The translations under genes and the position numbers were made by a program. The notes beneath the pieces were generated by a model. It worked only from the letters and a program-made list of their open reading frames with translations. It was not told the DNA's origin and searched no databases. From Streptomyces sp. JJ36 (GTDB lineage Bacteria > Actinomycetota > Actinomycetes > Streptomycetales > Streptomycetaceae), in the NCBI RefSeq assembly GCF_021696945.1, contig NZ_JACYHE010000006.1, positions 1-64,000 on the forward strand: a DNA stretch of 64,000 bases. Reading direction: 5' to 3'. The stretch's first letter is position 1, and every line of letters starts with the position of its first letter. Below are positions 1-7,846 of this stretch, one piece after another.

Positions 1-539
1 ACGGGCCGGACGCGGCGGGCACCGTCCCGGCACCGGTGCCCGGGCCGCCGGGGGCGGGTGCCGTCACGCGCCCTCCCGGCGGACGGCCGGCGGTGGTGCG
101 CGGCGCGGAAGCCGACGGCACGCGCGGCGCGGCACGTGTACCCGGCGCCGGCTGCCCGGCACCGGACGGCCCCGGGACCGAGGCGCGCCACGCGGCACCC
201 GGCGAGCCCCCACGGGGGCCCGCACCGCCGGGCAGACCGCCCGCCGCGGCCCGCCCGGCGGGCGGCCGGACGTCCGGGCCCGCCGCACCCTCCGGTTCCG
301 CCGCGGCCTCCCGCCCCCAGGCGACCCGGGGGTCGCCCGGCGCGGTGCGGCCACCGGCCACCGCCCGTCCCTGTGCTGCCGTGTGCATACGCGTGCTTCC
401 TCCCGCCACCCCCTGATGTGGAGATCCGCGCCAAGTATGCAGGGTGACGCGTGCGGGGGCTGGCGGGTTCCGCGCCGCCCCGCCGGCATCGTCCGATAGG
501 GCACCCTGCGGTACGACGATCCGAAGGCAGGAGTCCGAG
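1..539. other. Left-edge stretch without a convincing gene
   Basis: I see no gene here that I would defend. One plus-strand frame is open from the window edge to a TGA at 414-416 and reads as a Pro/Ala/Gly/Arg-rich chain; it could be the disordered C-terminal tail of a gene starting left of the window. All other frames are also open because the DNA is almost entirely G and C, so openness carries little weight. The last part (about 417-539) is less GC-biased and probably holds the promoter of the small lipoprotein-like ORF, with a Shine-Dalgarno AGGAG at 529-533. Confidence 0.3.
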
Positions 540-713
540 ATGCGCCGCACCTCTCGCACGCCCGCCCGGCACCGCGCTCTGCCGGCGGCGACCGGGGCCC
601 TGCTGACGCTGTCCGACGTCGCGTGCGGCTCCGGCGGCGACACCGGCGACGGCTCCGGCGGGAACGCCGCGCAGCACGCCAAGCTGACCGCCGCCGCGGA
701 CGCCCGGAGCTGA
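540..713 (+). pseudogene. Short lipoprotein-like ORF, probable remnant
   Basis: A 57-residue ORF with a good Shine-Dalgarno (AGGAG, six bases before the ATG). Residues 1-11 are basic, about 12-26 are moderately hydrophobic, and a cysteine at about 29 is followed by a Gly/Ser/Asp-rich stretch, which is the layout of actinobacterial lipoproteins. The lipobox is poor: the residues before Cys are S-D-V-A, with Asp at -3 where Leu or Val is expected, and the mature part ends after roughly 28 residues. I infer the decayed 5' end of a lipoprotein gene (solute-binding protein or similar). A genuine tiny secreted peptide is the alternative. Nothing downstream in any frame continues a lipoprotein fold. 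Confidence 0.4.
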
Positions 714-793
714 CGGCCCGTCGCCGCTCCCTCCCGTGCGCGCCCGCGAACCGGAGGCCACCCGCGGCGATGACCGCCCCGCGCCCCAACGCA

Positions 794-826
794 TAGGCTG
801 TCCGTGTCAGCCGTACGCAGCAGGGG
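794..826 (+). promoter_or_regulatory. Promoter -10 and RBS of the WHH-SUKH gene
   Basis: A TAGGCT hexamer at 794-799 fits an actinobacterial -10 box. A GGGGG run at 822-826, nine bases before the ATG at 836, is the likely ribosome binding site. This gives a leader of roughly 30 nt, unlike the leaderless arrangement seen at many other genes in the window. Confidence 0.4.
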
Positions 827-835
827 GCTTCCGCC

Positions 836-1810
836 ATGACGACAGGTCGGCTCGGGCAGCACGCCGCGCCACCGAACAGGGCCTACGCCGGGCAGGTCGT
901 GAACTTCCCGGACCCGGTGCGGGCCGCCCGGTACCCCCGCGGGGTCCGCGTGGACGAGCACGGCTTCCCGGACTTCTCGCCGTACGCCCGGGCCGCCGCG
1001 GAGATCGCCGAACCGCCGGAGGGTTTCGGCGGCGACGAACTACGGCTCACCGACTTCGTGTCCGCGAACGCCGCACTGTACGCCGCCGGCCACGAACTGT
1101 GGGCCGGCGTCCCGGCGGTGGCCACCCCGCACGGCTGGACCTGGCACCATGTGCCGCACTCCCGGCGCATGGAACTGGTCCCCACCGAGGTGAAGGCACT
1201 GCTGCGGCACCACGGCGGCCTCGCCACCGCAGCGGTCGACCACGCCAAGCACGGCACCCGCCCGCTGCAGGACACCCGCCCCGCGCACTTCCCGGTCCCG
1301 CAGGGCGTCGCCGTCGGCGAGGAGCGGGTCGTCCAGGCGGAGGAACGTCTCGGCTACCGGCTGCCCGGCGCCTACCGCGACTTCCTCAAGGCGGCGGGCG
1401 GCAGCGCCCCGCGCGGCGTGGCACTCGACGCGGAGCTGGGACTCCTGGTCGACCAGCCGTTCTTCACCCTGCGCGCCGAGGCCGCCGTCAACGACCTCGT
1501 CTACGTCAACAAGTGCCTCCGCGACCACCTGACCAAGGACTACCTCGCCGTCGCCTTCGTCCAGGGCGGCCTCGTCGCGGTCAAGGTGAAGGGCGACCAC
1601 CTCGGCTCCGTGTGGTTCTGCGCGTACGACGACGCGCGGGACCGGGACGGCCTCGGCGTGCAGGAGCGCGTGGCGGAGCTGCTGCGGCCCTGTGGCGCCG
1701 GGTTCGACGACTTCCTGCTGCGGCTCGCGGGCGACCCGCCGGAACTCGAGACCGTGGCGAACCTGATGGTGGACGGCGGCTTCGCACGCGCCGTCCCGGT
1801 GGAGGGGTGA
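836..1810 (+). CDS. WHH-type nuclease fold fused to SMI1/KNR4 (SUKH) domain
   Basis: 324 residues. The N-terminal half (about 15-140) ends in a block resembling the HNH/EndoVII-superfamily WHH toxin nucleases: Trp-His-His at 103-105, then M-E-L-V-P at about 112-116, then a second His-His-Gly-Gly at 125-128. The C-terminal half (about 155-310) looks like SMI1/KNR4 (SUKH): an E-E-R-L-G-Y-R-L-P core at 169-177 followed by Y-R-D-F-L and a G-G turn. SUKH proteins are known immunity proteins of polymorphic nuclease toxins, so toxin-type and immunity-type folds lie in one chain. There is no signal peptide or secretion domain, which suggests an intracellular, self-neutralised or repurposed protein. 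It is followed after 8 bases by the Imm35-deaminase-SUKH-4 gene, so the two are probably one operon. The SUKH call is firmer than the nuclease call; whether the nuclease is active cannot be told. Confidence 0.72.
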   Translation: MTTGRLGQHAAPPNRAYAGQVVNFPDPVRAARYPRGVRVDEHGFPDFSPYARAAAEIAEPPEGFGGDELRLTDFVSANAALYAAGHELWAGVPAVATPHGWTWHHVPHSRRMELVPTEVKALLRHHGGLATAAVDHAKHGTRPLQDTRPAHFPVPQGVAVGEERVVQAEERLGYRLPGAYRDFLKAAGGSAPRGVALDAELGLLVDQPFFTLRAEAAVNDLVYVNKCLRDHLTKDYLAVAFVQGGLVAVKVKGDHLGSVWFCAYDDARDRDGLGVQERVAELLRPCGAGFDDFLLRLAGDPPELETVANLMVDGGFARAVPVEG

Positions 1811-1818
1811 ACGCGCAG

Positions 1819-4410
1819 ATGGTGACCTACGCACAGGCCCAGGAGCGCGGCGAGCGCTGGGCCAACGCCGACGTCCCCGGCTACCAGCACCGCGAGGTGC
1901 GGGTACGCGAGTTCGACCTGGGCTTCGTGGTGTGGGCCGAGGGCCGGCCCGGCGGACCCGTCTCGGACGGCGGCCGCGCCCGGCTGGTCATCGCCCGGGA
2001 CAGCGGGGAGGCCACCCTGTGGCCCGGGCTCCCCGTCGACGAGGTGATCCGCCGTTACGAGGCCGAGTACGGCACCGCCGGCACCCCCGCGCCCGCGCCC
2101 GCACCGGAACGGCTCGACCTGGAGGCCACCTCCTTCCTGCTGACGCCCCCGGAGTGGCTCCAGGAGGCCGCCGACCAGATCGGCATCCCCGACCGCCGCT
2201 CCTCCGGAGAGCCCCGGCCGTCCGCGCCGGCCCCGGCGGCCGGCAGCACGGACACCCCGGCACCCGGCGGCCCGGGCACGCCCCCGCCGGGAACCCCCGC
2301 AGCCGGGTCCCCCGTGCCGGCCGCCGGCAGCACGGGCGGTACGGGCGGCGCCGCCTGGCCGGCGGGCGGCGACGCCGGCGGCAGCCCGTGGGACGCCGCC
2401 GACACCAGCAGCTCCGGCGACGGCGAGGCACAGGCCCCGCCCGCCACCGTCTTCGCCCCGCCGCTCGCCGGCAGCGACGCCGACGACACCCCGCCCCCGC
2501 CCAGCTCCGAGGCCAGGACCGCGCTCCTGCCCGAGGGCAGCGCCCTCCCCAGGACGGCCGTCGCCCCCGCCGTCCAGCAGCCCGACGAGGGCCCCGGCTC
2601 CGCGTACGGCTACCCGCAGCCGCCCGGAGCACCGGGCACCGGCCAGAACACGGGCCAGGACCAGGGCCGGGGCCCGGCGACCCCGCCGCCGCCCGCCGCA
2701 CCGCCGGCCGCGCCCGGCGCTCCCGGTACGCCCGGTGCTCCGCAGGACGGCGGCACGGGCGGCTCCGGCGGCGGCGTCCACCACGCCGCGACCATGCTCG
2801 CCGACCCCTCCCAGGGCGGCGCCCCGGGCGGCCCCGGCACCCCGCCGCCGCCCCCCTCCGCGCCGGGCACGCCCGGCGCGGGCGGCCTGGCCGACGCCGA
2901 CACCGGCAAGTCCTCCCGTGGCGGCACCCCGCCGCGCGGCTCCCGCGGCGGGAACTTCTCCGTGCCGCCGCCACCCGGTGAACCGGGCACCCCCGGCGCC
3001 GGATCCGGCGGCTCGCAGGGCGGCCCCGGAGCCCCGGGCGGCTCCGGCGGCGGGTACGTCCCCACCCAGCTCGTCTCCGCGGACGACGTGGCCTCCCAGG
3101 GCCGCGGCGTCCCCGGCCAGGGCGGGCCGGGCGAGGCCCCCGGCTCCCCCGCCGACTCCGGCGGCGGTTCCGCCGGCGTCCACCACGCCGCCACGATGCT
3201 CGCCGGGCCCGGCGCGCCCGGCCCGGCAGCCCCGCAACCGCCCGGCGCGCCCCCGGCAGCCCCCGGCGGCCCGCCGCCCGGCGCACCGCAGGCGGCACCT
3301 CCCGGTGCCCCACCCCAGCCGCCCACCGGTCCCGGCATGCCCGGTCCCGGCATGCCCGGTCCCGGCGGCGCACCGGGCGCACCGGGCGCACCGGCGTACG
3401 GCTATCCGCAGCCGCCCACCGGGCAGCCCACCGTCGGCCCCGGCTACCTGGCCGTCCTCCGCTACCGCGCCCCCGACGGTTCCGAGCAGCAGCTCATCCG
3501 CCGCTCCGCCCCCGGCACCCCGCACCCGGAGTGGCAGATCCTGCACGAGCTGCGCGGCCTGAACGTGCCGCCGGAGCAGGTGCTCGAACTCCACACCGAA
3601 CTCGAGTCCTGCGACCTCCCCGGCGGCTACTGCGCCCGCATGATCCGCGAGACCTGGCCCCAGGTGCGGATCAGCCACACCGCCGCCTACGGACGCGACC
3701 ACGCCTCCCGCCAGCAGGGCATGCGGCACCTCGTCGAGCACCAGGGTGAACTGCACCAGGTCGCCGACGCCCCGCCGCGACCCGCGCCCCACCGGGTGCC
3801 GCTGCCGCCGCCGCACCAGATCCAGCCCGCACCGCCCATCCCCCCGGACGGCATCGGGCACGAGCTGATGCAGGCCTTCGGCCCCCAGGGCGTCTTCCGC
3901 TTCGACCAGCACGCGGTCTCCCGGCAGGGCGTCCCCGACATCGTCGGGCAGGTACTGGTCTGGGCCGGCGTGCCCTTCGACGTCACCCCCTTCTTCTGGG
4001 GCCAGGCCCAACCCGGCCGGCCCGTGCCCACGCTCGCCGAACTCGCCCAGGAACGCGGCGTCCAGCCCGCCCCGGACGCCGGGTCCTACCTGGTGGTGGG
4101 CAACGACTTCGGCCGCCGGATCTGCGTCCAGTACGGCACCGCGCACATCGTCGCCGTACCGCTGGAGGCCGGGCCCGGCGGGCAGCCCCAGCCGCCGCAG
4201 TTCGTCAGCACCGGACTCCCGGAGTTCGTCCGCTGCCTCGCGCTGCTCGGCAGGATGTGGCCGCTCCGCTACGGGCTGACGCCCGATCAGGCCGGGCGGT
4301 GGACCGTCGATTTCCAGACCCAGCTCGCCATGCTCGACCCCGCTGCGCTCTCCTCACCGGAGAACTGGTGGTCCGTCCTGCTGGAACAGATGTGGGACGG
4401 TCTCTTCTGA
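1819..4410 (+). CDS. Imm35 / XOO_2897-type deaminase / SUKH-4 fusion protein
   Basis: 863 residues from the ATG at 1819 (GGAGG at 1801-1805; a GTG at 1807 overlapping the previous stop is the alternative start). Residues 1-85 resemble YrhB/Imm35 immunity proteins (F-D-L-G-F-V-V-W near 33-40). About 90-535 is a disordered Pro/Gly/Ala linker. About 537-665 resembles the XOO_2897-like deaminases of polymorphic toxins: H-T-E at about 591-593 supplies the zinc His and proton-shuttling Glu, and two Cys lie in S-C-D-L-P-G-G-Y-C. About 675-863 fits SUKH-4 immunity proteins, including a C-terminal W-W-S-V-L-L-E-Q-M-W. The known role of such deaminases is nucleic-acid or nucleotide deamination and that of SUKH-4 and Imm35 is toxin neutralisation; combining all three in one chain points to a self-contained effector/immunity protein or a domesticated derivative. 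The linker carries repeated short T-x-L motifs. No signal peptide is seen. Confidence 0.72.
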   Translation: MVTYAQAQERGERWANADVPGYQHREVRVREFDLGFVVWAEGRPGGPVSDGGRARLVIARDSGEATLWPGLPVDEVIRRYEAEYGTAGTPAPAPAPERLDLEATSFLLTPPEWLQEAADQIGIPDRRSSGEPRPSAPAPAAGSTDTPAPGGPGTPPPGTPAAGSPVPAAGSTGGTGGAAWPAGGDAGGSPWDAADTSSSGDGEAQAPPATVFAPPLAGSDADDTPPPPSSEARTALLPEGSALPRTAVAPAVQQPDEGPGSAYGYPQPPGAPGTGQNTGQDQGRGPATPPPPAAPPAAPGAPGTPGAPQDGGTGGSGGGVHHAATMLADPSQGGAPGGPGTPPPPPSAPGTPGAGGLADADTGKSSRGGTPPRGSRGGNFSVPPPPGEPGTPGAGSGGSQGGPGAPGGSGGGYVPTQLVSADDVASQGRGVPGQGGPGEAPGSPADSGGGSAGVHHAATMLAGPGAPGPAAPQPPGAPPAAPGGPPPGAPQAAPPGAPPQPPTGPGMPGPGMPGPGGAPGAPGAPAYGYPQPPTGQPTVGPGYLAVLRYRAPDGSEQQLIRRSAPGTPHPEWQILHELRGLNVPPEQVLELHTELESCDLPGGYCARMIRETWPQVRISHTAAYGRDHASRQQGMRHLVEHQGELHQVADAPPRPAPHRVPLPPPHQIQPAPPIPPDGIGHELMQAFGPQGVFRFDQHAVSRQGVPDIVGQVLVWAGVPFDVTPFFWGQAQPGRPVPTLAELAQERGVQPAPDAGSYLVVGNDFGRRICVQYGTAHIVAVPLEAGPGGQPQPPQFVSTGLPEFVRCLALLGRMWPLRYGLTPDQAGRWTVDFQTQLAMLDPAALSSPENWWSVLLEQMWDGLF

Positions 4411-4747
4411 CCCCGGCCACCGGACCGGCGGTCACTCGCACGAATGAGCTCGCACCGGGCCGGGGTGACGCGGAAGCAGGCCCTCCGCGGCCCCGCCGCG
4501 GTCGCGATCCCGCCGGTCAGGGCCCCCGTCGCCACCACCGCGCCGGCCACGCCGGCCACCCGGACCGCCGGTTTTCCGCCACGTCCGGCGGGGTGTGCCG
4601 ATTACGGCCCCGCGGCCCGCATGACGCATGCTGGGACACGGGTACGGGCGGACTGTCGCGTGACGCCGCTCCGCTCGCGCTCACCCTCACGTACCACGCG
4701 CGGGCACGGACGCCGGAGTGGCCGAGGAGAGAGGTAAAGGGGCTCAG
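4411..4747. other. Intergenic region with possible terminator and promoter
   Basis: 337 bases without a supported gene. Just after the stop an 8-bp inverted repeat (CCCCGGCC at 4411-4418, GGCCGGGG at 4458-4465) may be a weak terminator. The rest presumably carries the promoter of the coiled-coil gene. A hydrophobic Ala/Gly/Val ORF on the minus strand (upstream end near 4559) was considered and not accepted. Confidence 0.3.
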
Positions 4748-5707
4748 ATGAGTGCGTCGTCGCCGCACGGCTTTGTCGTCGTACGCCGCGGATACCGGCC
4801 GGAACAGGTCGACGCCCGCGTCCACGACCTCACGGAGGAGATCGCCGAGGCCGACGAGCGCGCCACGCGCCTCGCCGTCCTCGCCAAGGAACTCACCGAG
4901 GAGGCCGAGCGCCTCCAGCACCTCGTCGCGACCCTCCCGCCGCAGACCTACGAATCCCTCGGCGCCCGCGCCCAGGAGATCCTCGCCACCGCCGAGGCCG
5001 AGGCCGAGGAACTCCGCACCACGGGCGAACAGGACGCCCGGCGGACCGGCGAACAGGCCGACGCGGACGCCCAGGCCGCCAAGGACGCCGCCCGCGACGC
5101 CGCCACCCGGCTCCGCGAGAACGCCGAGGAGACGGCCGCGCGCACCCTCGACACGGCCCGGGCGGAGGCCGCCGACCTGCTCCAGGCGGCCCGCGACGCC
5201 GCCGAGAAGACCCGCGGCGAGGCCGCCGCCGCGCTGGAGGAGATGACCCGGCGCTGCGAATCCCTCCTCGCCGACCAGGAGAAGGAGCACACCGCCGACT
5301 CCGAGACCCTCGACCGGGAACTCTCCGAACGCGAACGCGTCGCCGACAAGCGCGTCTCGGACCTCGACAGCCACGCACAGCACCTGCTCGACGAGGCACG
5401 GCGCGCCCACTCCGAGGCCGAGGAGGCCGCCCGCCACCGCCAGGAGGACGCCGACGCCCGGAGCTCCGAGATCCTCGCCGAGGCCCGGCTCACGGAGGAA
5501 CGCGTCCAGCGCGAGACCGACCGCGTCCTGCGGGAGCACGAGGAGAAGGCCGAGGAACTCCGCCGCCACATGGCGCACGTACGGACCAGCCTCGCCACCC
5601 TCACCGGCAGCCAGCACGCCGTGGCCCCCGACGCGGACCCGGAGGCCCGGGACGACGACGCCCCCGCGCCCTCCGTCCCCGAACAGGCCGACGGCAGCTC
5701 CGCCTGA
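4748..5707 (+). CDS. Coiled-coil protein of the streptomycete 'cellulose-binding'/DivIVA-like type
   Basis: 319 residues from an ATG preceded by AAAGGGG. The first 30 residues (H-G-F-V-V-V-R-R-G-Y-R-P-E-Q-V-D) look like the short N-terminal module of Streptomyces coiled-coil proteins of the DivIVA/Scy/FilP group. Residues about 30-290 are nearly all Ala, Glu, Arg, Asp and Leu with heptad character, predicting one long coiled coil, and the tail is acidic and disordered. Members of this group are often annotated as cellulose-binding proteins, but the better-studied ones are cytoskeletal or polar-growth scaffolds. I infer a scaffold role at the membrane or polarisome, not cellulose binding. It is monocistronic, with a strong terminator 14 bases downstream. 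Composition bias makes family assignment uncertain. Confidence 0.65.
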   Translation: MSASSPHGFVVVRRGYRPEQVDARVHDLTEEIAEADERATRLAVLAKELTEEAERLQHLVATLPPQTYESLGARAQEILATAEAEAEELRTTGEQDARRTGEQADADAQAAKDAARDAATRLRENAEETAARTLDTARAEAADLLQAARDAAEKTRGEAAAALEEMTRRCESLLADQEKEHTADSETLDRELSERERVADKRVSDLDSHAQHLLDEARRAHSEAEEAARHRQEDADARSSEILAEARLTEERVQRETDRVLREHEEKAEELRRHMAHVRTSLATLTGSQHAVAPDADPEARDDDAPAPSVPEQADGSSA

Positions 5708-5720
5708 CCCGACCGCCGCG

Positions 5721-5747
5721 CCGCCCGGGGCTGCGGGCCCCGGGCGG
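5721..5747 (+). terminator. Terminator after the coiled-coil gene
   Basis: Perfect 11-bp inverted repeat (5721-5731 with 5737-5747) around a 5-nt loop, 14 bases after the stop codon. There is no T tract, as is usual for Streptomyces hairpin terminators. Confidence 0.6.
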
Positions 5748-5998
5748 GTACCCCTGCCGGCACCGCGAGAGGCCGGTGTCACCACCCCGGCACGCCGGGT
5801 GCCCGGGCTCGTCTCCGGCACCACGAGGGGCTCAGCGCCATTCCGGCGCCGCCAAGCGCCGCCCGGCGCCGTCCGGCACCACCACCGGCGCCACGAGGCG
5901 TCCCGTACCACCGGGCACCGTCACGCGCCCCGCACGACCGCGCGGCACGCCAAGCGACCGAGGCCGCCAGGGGCCCGGCTCCACCGCCCCGGGCGCCG
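5748..5998. other. Convergent intergenic region, no gene seen
   Basis: Between the terminator of the coiled-coil gene and the stop of the convergent histidine kinase. It contains many imperfect GGC/GCC repeats of the form ggcaccac and ggcgcc. I see no coding signal or RNA gene. Confidence 0.35.
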
Positions 5999-7681
5999 CT
6001 AGGCGCCGCCCGGTATCACCGCCGACACCCGGAACCCGCCCGCGTCCGTCGGGCCCGACACGAAGGCACCCCCCAGCGCCGTCACCCGCTCCCGCATGCC
6101 GACCAGACCGTTGCCCCCGCTCGGCAGCCCGGCGTCGACGACACCCTCCCCCGGCGGCTCGTTCTCCACCTGGAGCGCCACCTCCCCGGCGCGATGCGCC
6201 AGCCGCACCCGCGTCCGGGCACCCGCCGCATGCTTGTGCACGTTCGTCAGGGCCTCCTGGACCACCCGGTACGCGGTCTGCTCGACCCGCGCCGCATAGC
6301 CCCGCCGCTCCCCCTCCACCAGCAACTCCACGACCATGCCCGCCTGCCGCGACTGCCCGACCAGCGCATCCAGCTCCCCCAGCGTCGGACCCTCGTCCGG
6401 GCCACCGCCGGACCCCGCGGGCGGGACGGCCGCACCGTTCAGCGCACCGGTCTCCGGCCGGCGGTCCGGCGCCCCGGCAGCCCCCGCCTCCGGGGCCCGC
6501 GCCGCCCCCGGGCCGTCGCCCGGCACCGGCGCCCGCGCCACGGCACCGCGCGCCGTCCCGGCGGCGGAGGCCCGCCCGGCACCCGGCCCGGAATCCGGGC
6601 CCCGCGCCGCGGACCCCGCCTGCCCGGACCCCGCCTGCCCGGACGCCGACGCCGCGAACGCCGCCAGCGGTCCCGGCCGCTCCGCCGGCTCCACCTCGTC
6701 CGGCTGCCCCGGCTGCCCCGGGCGGCCCGGCTGCCCCGGTCGCTCAGCCTGCTCCCGCTGCCCGGCGTCCTCCGTACCGGCAGCCCGCGCCGCGGCCTCC
6801 GACACCTTGCCCGACACCGCGCCGTCCGCGCTGCGCAGCACCCCGAGCATCGTCCGCAGCTCGGTCAGCGCCTGGCGCCCCATGTCCCCGACCAGCGCGG
6901 CTTTCCTCGACGCCTTCTCCGGGTCCTTCAGCGCCACCGCCTGCAACGCCGCCGCGTGCACCACCATCAGGCTCACCCGGTGCGCCACCACGTCGTGCAT
7001 CTCCCGGGCGATCCGGGTCCGTTCCTCGTTCCGCGCCCACTCCGCGCGCTCCTCCGCACGGTCCGCCAGCAGCGACAGCTCCCGCTCCAGGCCGTCCGCC
7101 CGCTCCCGCAGGCTCTCCACCAGCCGCCGGCGCGCCCCCGCGTACAGCCCGAGCAGCAGCGGAGGCACCGTCATCCCGACGGACATCAGCACCGACACCA
7201 GCGGGATGAACCACACCGGCGGGTTGAAGTCCGGGTCCTGCCCCACGCTCTGCTGCATCCGGATGTACGTGATGATCAGCCCGCCGGTGACCATCATCCC
7301 GGCCAGCAGCACGATGATCCGGCGCGGCACGTCCGACGCGGCCAGCGTGTAGAGGCCGACCAGGCTCAGCAGCAGGCCCATCTCCGCCGGCGTCACCGCG
7401 ATCGCCACCAGTACGACCGCGATCGGCCACCGCCGCCGCAGCACCAGCACCGCACCGACCAGGACGCCCAGCACCACCGCCAGGACCACCGGCACCGCGG
7501 TCTGGCCGGCGAACTTCCACCCCTCCACCGCACACTCGACGGCGGACACCACGCCCAGGGAGACGTCGAGCGCCATGCTCCGGCGCCGCGCCCACCACCA
7601 CGGCCCCCCGCCGGTCGCGTCCGCCACGCACGTGGTCACGCCCTGGCCCCGGGCACGTACGTCTTCCCCCGACTCGGTCAT
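5999..7681 (-). CDS. Orphan sensor histidine kinase (HisKA_3/NarL type)
   Basis: 560 residues. About 40-185 holds five or six predicted membrane helices. A linker coiled coil (185-225) leads to the HisKA_3 dimerisation domain with phospho-acceptor His at about 229 in R-E-M-H-D-V-V-A-H-R. The ATPase domain (about 430-555) has the N box V-V-Q-E-A-L-T-N-V-H-K-H-A and a G-G-N-G-L-V-G-M-R-E-R G2 box. Between these catalytic parts lies an unusual insert of roughly 140 Pro/Gly/Ala/Gln-rich residues (about 285-425). It would signal through a LuxR/NarL response regulator, but none is adjacent; the window's LuxR genes at 32.3 and 40.4 kb are distant. The ATG at 7681 is chosen over the upstream in-frame start because a -10 hexamer sits seven bases before it. 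Confidence 0.85.
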   Translation of the reverse strand: MTESGEDVRARGQGVTTCVADATGGGPWWWARRRSMALDVSLGVVSAVECAVEGWKFAGQTAVPVVLAVVLGVLVGAVLVLRRRWPIAVVLVAIAVTPAEMGLLLSLVGLYTLAASDVPRRIIVLLAGMMVTGGLIITYIRMQQSVGQDPDFNPPVWFIPLVSVLMSVGMTVPPLLLGLYAGARRRLVESLRERADGLERELSLLADRAEERAEWARNEERTRIAREMHDVVAHRVSLMVVHAAALQAVALKDPEKASRKAALVGDMGRQALTELRTMLGVLRSADGAVSGKVSEAAARAAGTEDAGQREQAERPGQPGRPGQPGQPDEVEPAERPGPLAAFAASASGQAGSGQAGSAARGPDSGPGAGRASAAGTARGAVARAPVPGDGPGAARAPEAGAAGAPDRRPETGALNGAAVPPAGSGGGPDEGPTLGELDALVGQSRQAGMVVELLVEGERRGYAARVEQTAYRVVQEALTNVHKHAAGARTRVRLAHRAGEVALQVENEPPGEGVVDAGLPSGGNGLVGMRERVTALGGAFVSGPTDAGGFRVSAVIPGGA

Positions 7682-7688
7682 ACCGCCC

Positions 7689-7694
7689 AGCCTA
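7689..7694 (-). promoter_or_regulatory. -10 box of histidine kinase, leaderless
   Basis: TAGGCT on the minus strand, separated from the ATG by seven bases (7682-7688). This spacing places the transcription start on or next to the start codon. Confidence 0.5.
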
Positions 7695-7846
7695 CGACCG
7701 CCTGCCACTCCTTTTCCGTCCGGCCGCCTCACCGACCAGTTATTTGAAATCAGAACGACTTACGGGAACAGCATTCTTACCCTCGAACTGGTGAATAACG
7801 CCGGTGTTCGATACCCACCGGGGGAAATCCCCGCGAAGCTCGTACC
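7695..7846. other. AT-richer divergent promoter region
   Basis: The segment 7735-7812 is clearly richer in A and T than its surroundings and lies between two divergent genes. ACCAGTT (7735-7741) and its exact reverse complement AACTGGT (7786-7792) are separated by 44 bases. No Shine-Dalgarno is evident for the plus-strand gene. Confidence 0.35.

Noticed and set aside
64..837. Minus-strand frame covering the left edge
   Set aside because: Arg/Pro/Gly-rich shadow with no domain, no RBS and no conserved element; overlaps the lipoprotein-like ORF and the promoter of the WHH-SUKH gene.
2200..3420. CRISPR-like or tandem-repeat array in the Pro/Gly linker
   Set aside because: The repeats are codon-level (GGC/CCC/GCC) without constant-length repeats and spacers, and the frame is continuous with flanking domains.
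1540..4146. Very long minus-strand open frame (868 codons) opposite the deaminase fusion
   Set aside because: It is the antisense of a Pro/Gly/Ala-rich reading frame; extreme GC removes stop codons from all frames. Its translation has no fold or motif, and the plus strand has clear domains.
4287..4559. Small minus-strand ORF starting with an Ala/Val/Gly-rich stretch like a signal sequence
   Set aside because: The hydrophobic run comes from GCC/GTG/GGC repeats, there is no Shine-Dalgarno, and most of it overlaps the end of the convincing deaminase-SUKH-4 gene.
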